Assembly (NCBI GenBank): GCA_023525715.1
Contig: CM042009.1
Location: 122,702,819-122,766,818 of the forward strand
Reading direction: 5' to 3'
Length of the DNA: 64,000 bases
DNA from: Cichorium intybus
Taxonomy: Eukaryota > Streptophyta > Magnoliopsida > Asterales > Asteraceae
Every line of letters starts with the position of its first letter. The stretch's first letter is position 1. Of the stretch, positions 59,815-64,000 are shown one piece after another. A program made the position numbers and the translations under genes. A model generated the notes under the pieces. The model worked only from the letters and a program-made list of their open reading frames with translations, was not told where the DNA came from and did no database searches.

Positions 59815-61311
59815 TAAGTGAACATCATTTCTTTTCCCGTAATGGACACATACTCTCTATAAGGATTTGAGTGGATTACTAAAGAGAGATGTCTCCTATT
59901 ATGTGCATGGAGCAGCCATTACCAACAAACTGAGGTTTGATGATATACCTCCATGGCCACTCCTGCACATAATGCAGGATCAGTCGCTTTTAGGAACCCA
60001 GTCCATTTTATAACTGGGTTTGCCACTGTCGTCTGAGAATTTCACTTGTTCCACACCATGTCTTGTTTATCAAGAATAGAAATTGAAGAGTTAACAGAAC
60101 AGTTTGAGGGTTTAGAGCTACTCCCTTTTGGTACCCATTGATAGTTTGGTCTTGATTTCCTTTTGGCTGATCGAGTGGATGCTCTAGTGCTTGACTTGGG
60201 AGTTGATTTGCCCTTTGCTTTTGGCCTGTATTGCCAGTGGGAGCTGGATGACGATCCTTGAGATGACATTGACTTTGTAAAATTTGACATTGCAGAGCCA
60301 TCTCTAGGATTGATCCTTCTGTCCCTTTGTGCTTGTATCCTTCCTTTGGCAACATTCCAGTCACCATCCCTTGAGTGAGATCTTGAAATGTTTCTCTTGA
60401 TGGATCTCTCTCTTTGCACCTTTTTGTGACTTTGAACATGCTGAGGACAGTTTCTGGCTATATGTCCAGGAGTTCCACAACTATAACATGTCTGTCCTTT
60501 CTTTCAGGAAAACTTGACTAGAACTGGATCCTGGTCCATAAATAAATGGCTTTTGAGAGCGTCCACAACTACACACACATGTGGCTGCTTGCTGTATTTC
60601 TTTCCTTGGTTTGAATTTGTCAGAAGCCTGAACTTTTGAATTTTTAGCAGCATCATCACTCCTTGTGGAACAGTTGGCAGATTCAAAATTTTTGTCCACA
60701 TTTGATTTGATTGTAGTAGATGATGTGGTAGGAGGATGTTTCTCAGAACCAGATTGTTCATTATCTGCTTTAGATTCAGCTGCACACTCAACAGAAACAT
60801 CTGTATCATCTAACACAACTTTCTCAGCCTTGTTGGATTTTTCAGTGACAAATATATCGTTTAAATCGAGTGGTGGGGTACAATTATAATTAAATGGAGA
60901 GGGAACACTCTTGTACCAAAGACCCTTGTTTTCATCCCATTTAAGCTGAGTTTCGATTATTGAGTCAACTATCGTGCTTGACCCTTCGAATTTTTTAAAG
61001 ATAAAATCCTTTTCTTGAAGTTTAGCTTTCAAAGAGTCACGCTTGGCAGTCAAGTTGATGATATCCTATTTAGCAAACTTGAGATGACAACTCTTTATTC
61101 TATATTCGTCCTGTATTTTGTTAAAATCGCTTATTTTAGCCTCTAGTTTTTCTTATAGAGACTTAATTTTCTTTTTAAGATTATAATTTAAATTTTCAAG
61201 TTCGAAAACTTCTCTAACAAGATTTTCGTTTAATTCGCGATATTTATTAACTTTAGCCTCACAGTCCGAACATCATGAATTTTTGCACGAGTCTTTTGTT
61301 ACAGTGGTCAT
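59815..61311 (-). pseudogene. Copia gag remnant with zinc knuckle
   Basis: From ATG 61309-61311 the frame carries a coiled-coil-like segment (NKYRELNENLVREVFELENL...) with three in-frame stops before 61053. It then runs open from 61053 to 60481 (KAKLQEKDFIFKKFEGSSTI). The zinc knuckle CYSCGTPGHIARNC lies at 60446-60490 in a shifted frame, followed by a basic Ser/Arg/Lys-rich tail (to about 60010) and a Trp-rich end. The N-terminal UBN2 capsid domain is absent, so this is only the later half of gag. Confidence 0.7.
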
Positions 61312-61369
61312 TTTAAAAAAATATTTAATTAAAACAAACCAAGGTGTTTTGGAAATCAACGAAGTCAAT

Positions 61370-61745
61370 AGCTGGTTGACTGAAAACTCAAGTTTGACTG
61401 AAAACTCAAGTTTGACTTGGAGCTTTGACCGAAAACTCCAATTTCTGTCCAATTTCTGACCAAAATCCTCTGGTTTGACTTTGCGTTGACCGAAAACCAC
61501 TATCTTGACCGAAAAACCTTGTCTATTGACCTAGTGTTGACCGAAAACCATAGTTTTCGGTTGAAATTGACCAAAATCCCCTCTTGTTGACTGAGGTTTG
61601 ACCGAAAACCTTCGAGCCATCGAAAACTTGATTTTTGACTTTAGGGTTTGACCGAAAACCCCAAGATTTGACTTGGGTTGACTGAAAACCTTGTTTTTGA
61701 CCTAAGTTCTGACCGAAAACCACCTTTCTGCCGCCGAAATCCTTC
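61370..61745. repeat. TTGAC(C/T)GAAAAC repeat array in the leader
   Basis: About ten copies of GAC(C/T)GAAAAC at uneven spacing lie between the PBS and gag. In total 17 TTGAC(C/T) motifs occur, the W-box core bound by WRKY factors. Confidence 0.85.
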
Positions 61746-61968
61746 CTTAAACCACTGAAAATGACCAGAATAGTGGTAAGCGCAATGATTTTCGTGATTT
61801 CCAAATTTGAAATATTGTTTCCAAACTAAATCTGATGAGCAATGGGGATGAATTTTGCAAACAGGAACCACGAGCAAATACACAAAAAATTCAAACAAGA
61901 CTTAATTAATTCCTTGAAAATGATTGATATCAAAACAATAAAAATTATTTTCAAACTCTGATACCAAT

Positions 61969-62346
61969 TGTAGGTCCCGTATTCGATTCAAAACGATATC
62001 AATCATATAATAGTTCAATTGGTGCGGAAATCCAATTGAACATTAATCAAGAAAATAAGAACAATATGAAGTAAAGATGAATCTAATGATCAAATGCACT
62101 CGTTTGTATTGATTGGACACGACTAGTACAATGATCAATTACCACACATGCAACACGAATTCTCCTAGCACCCTCACACTTGTTTTCGGCCAAGCAACCC
62201 TCAAACACGCCTAACTACAGCTATTTATACTAACCAGACAAACCTAGCCCATTACATGTTAAGCCCAAACACACAACTAGCCTAACAAGCCCAAAACACC
62301 TAAAGACCAATAATGAAAGCATAAACCACCGAAATAGGGCCCAACA
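61969..62346 (-). repeat. 5' LTR of the 8.07-kb element
   Basis: Same length as its partner at 54279, bordered inside by the PBS and outside by TCTTG. Confidence 0.97.
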
Positions 62347-62351
62347 TCTTG

Positions 62352-63668
62352 AGCTATTGCTAAACATTATCTAATTACATACTAATGGCTAAGTATGATT
62401 CTCAAAGCATCATAACCATTTTGGAAAAATTTTATGCTATTTGTCCCACTTGACCCAAAAATGCTATTTTCGGGTTCTAGAATGTTATTTCAACAACTTT
62501 CTAATATTTTTACATCTTCATAAGCTTATCTCAATAGTTAGATGTCAAAACATATTTTTATTTTACCCATTTATGGCATTTTGACAAACTTCAACGAACA
62601 AAGTTTCTAAAAGTAGAAACCGTCAAAAACATTAAAACTTTCCTTCAAGTTATCACCAAGGTGTCCCCAACATCTCATAAGTGTCGTGTCGTTTAATTCT
62701 TTGTCCCTTTTTAACATTTTACCTTTAAAGTGTCTTTAATTATACAACATGACTCATTCACGGTCAAATAACTAACTTCCATCAAATGATGGAATCCATG
62801 ATTCCATTCCTTTATTCTCATTCTCAAATTCCCATTTCTTAACAAAGTAATATCCACATATTTAATGAACTACTAAGAAAAATCCATGTATTCAACAAAA
62901 ATCCATGTCAACCCCAAACATTTACAGCTTCTTGCGTGTTCTTGAACTCATAAAGAAACATAAATCAGAAAATCAAGTTTCAATTTTGACATGCATAAAA
63001 GATGGATGCTGATATTTCCACTTCAATATTTTCTTCATCCACTTAAAATAAACGTCTTACAACTTTTTTGCCCCTACTTCTTGTTTACGGAGAAAAAAAA
63101 AAAGAAAGATCCTTAAAGATACATATTAATTACCAAGAGAGAAATAGCCTAAACAATCCCAAAACGTCGCATTCTTCCTAAAGTCGTTGTTTCTTTGATG
63201 ATCAATTGTCGTTGTTTCTTTGCCGTTTGCCGTTGCTGTGCTTCTTTGCCGGCCGTCCATTTTTGTTGTTTCTTCTAAATCATTGGTCGTCACTGTTTCT
63301 TCCAAGCTACCTATAACTGTAGGCTTTATAATATTCACATTACAGCTAATTATATTTAATTCTTGAAATTCAAACGGTAAAACAAAAAATAATTCATTTC
63401 GAACTAATACATATCACATAGGTCGAGGGCAAGACGCTATTTTTATCTTCGCTCCTACGAACATATAGTAGACATCCAAGAAAATGTAATGAAAATTAAT
63501 TTCAAGCAAATGTAATGAAAATTAATTTATTTCAAACGTAATGCATATTACAATAAAATGTTCAAACAAATACATAAAAATTTCACCCAAAAAAATTCAA
63601 ATCATACCTATGCTAAAAAGGTTTGACGATAAAAAAATATTAACCGTACTCGAATTGCATATTATCAC
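62352..63668. other. Continuation of the split large LTR, then gene-free DNA
   Basis: 62352 onward continues the sequence left at 54278. I cannot fix the LTR's far end (perhaps near 63100). 63160-63310 has loose 'cgttgtttctttgccg' repeats that create a meaningless open frame. The rest is AT-rich. Confidence 0.45.
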
Positions 63669-64000
63669 TTAAAAAGTTGGATATGCCTTTAAATCAAATA
63701 AATTGTTCTCGGACACTTCATTGTGCATTTGGAAGACACATGTAGAACTTGAAGGATTGTGTGTTTGTGATGATTCCACAATCTCAAATCTTGAAGGGTC
63801 TCGTGCGGTAGAATTTATTCCTTTTTTCTTTTTTGATTTCAGAGGTCTACCTTTTGGGCGACGAATCATGGGCTCAAAGAATGTATCAGATTCAGTCAAA
63901 AGTTTAACAATCATAGAAGTAGCAAATTCTTTCTTACTCAGAGGCCACACTTGGTATCTTGAAGACAACTCATCAAATCCGTTAACGTCATCATCATGTG
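63669..64000 (-). CDS. Partial open frame, C terminus of an unrecognised protein
   Basis: The frame enters from beyond the window's right edge (in-frame from 64000) and ends at a stop at 63669-63671, giving about 110 residues. It contains a basic stretch RRPKGRPLKSKKKKGINSTA followed by ARDPSRFEIVESSQTHNPSS. Such PKGRP-K-rich tails occur at the ends of FAR1/MULE-related plant proteins, so it may be the last exon of a second MULE-type gene. The link is weak and the N-terminal part is not visible. Confidence 0.4.
   Translation of the reverse strand, partial: HDDDVNGFDELSSRYQVWPLSKKEFATSMIVKLLTESDTFFEPMIRRPKGRPLKSKKKKGINSTARDPSRFEIVESSQTHNPSSSTCVFQMHNEVSENNLFDLKAYPTF

Larger units (their letters stand above)
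54279..62346 (-). mobile_element. Non-autonomous copia-type element, 8.07 kb, pol missing, extra ORF present
   Basis: LTRs of 378 bases (54279-54656 and 61969-62346) differ at 13 positions (3.4 percent). TSD TCTTG is exact (54274-54278 and 62347-62351). The minus-strand PBS TGGTATCAGAGT sits inside the right LTR and the polypurine AAGGGGGATAT inside the left. Between them: a repeat-rich leader, gag remnant with CCHC, a 2.5-kb non-coding stretch and an extra ORF region next to the 3' LTR. No protease, integrase, RT or RNase H motif was found. It inserted into the large LTR. Confidence 0.9.

Noticed and set aside
61273..61898. Minus-strand frames rich in FRS/FGRK repeats as a coding region
   Set aside because: Direct translation of the TTGACCGAAAAC leader repeats, upstream of the gag start.

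Overview
The window is nuclear DNA from a flowering plant, most likely a eudicot. It has split genes with GT/AG introns, plant-type telomeric repeats (CCCTAAA), a chloroplast insertion, a plant polygalacturonase and an LRR receptor-like protein. The retrotransposon families, especially a copia element with an extra ORF before the 3' LTR and large LTRs starting TGTAAC(A/G)CCC, resemble those I associate with Asteraceae. That placement is an inference. Most of the 64 kb is transposable elements, many nested, plus very long (TA)n runs.

Layout: 1-6129 holds LINE remnants, one split by a SINE-like insert, a small MITE, a foldback element (2911-4071) and GTTCAT-rich repeats. 6130-about 12057 is a decayed minus-strand copia element inserted in a LINE. 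About 12260-23800 is a gene-bearing Mutator-like (MULE) region: a spliced FAR1/FRS-type transposase gene (plus strand), an Agenet-domain gene and a long eight-exon Ulp1-like protease gene (both minus strand). Its introns and spacers carry 21 exact copies of a 13-bp dyad, ATTCT-N3-AGAAT. 23900-27320 is a chain of (TA)n-bordered elements, one of which carries interstitial telomeric repeats. 28309-29683 is an intact polygalacturonase gene. 31531-33958 is a large LTR. 35017-39300 is a copia element without its protease, with a (TA)n expansion in one LTR only. 42474-45110 is an intact single-exon LRR receptor-like protein gene. 46850-48412 is a palindrome-of-palindromes MULE-like element with a 9-bp target duplication. 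Two hAT-like non-autonomous elements follow, then a plastid fragment (atpB-atpE-trnM, about 49868-50682). 52713 onward is a second large LTR, split at 54278 by an 8.07-kb element with identical-length LTRs and TSD TCTTG that lacks pol. The last 330 bases hold a partial open frame.

How they work together: only the polygalacturonase and the receptor-like protein look like ordinary host genes, and both look intact. The most interesting unit is the MULE region. Its transposase frame is open across five exons, it has two passenger genes of chromatin/SUMO-type families, and a dimer-like DNA motif is scattered through its non-coding DNA only. This recalls the self-targeting anti-silencing systems of Arabidopsis VANDAL MULEs, but here with a different motif and gene set. 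The coordinates of exons were worked out by eye from splice signals and frame continuity.
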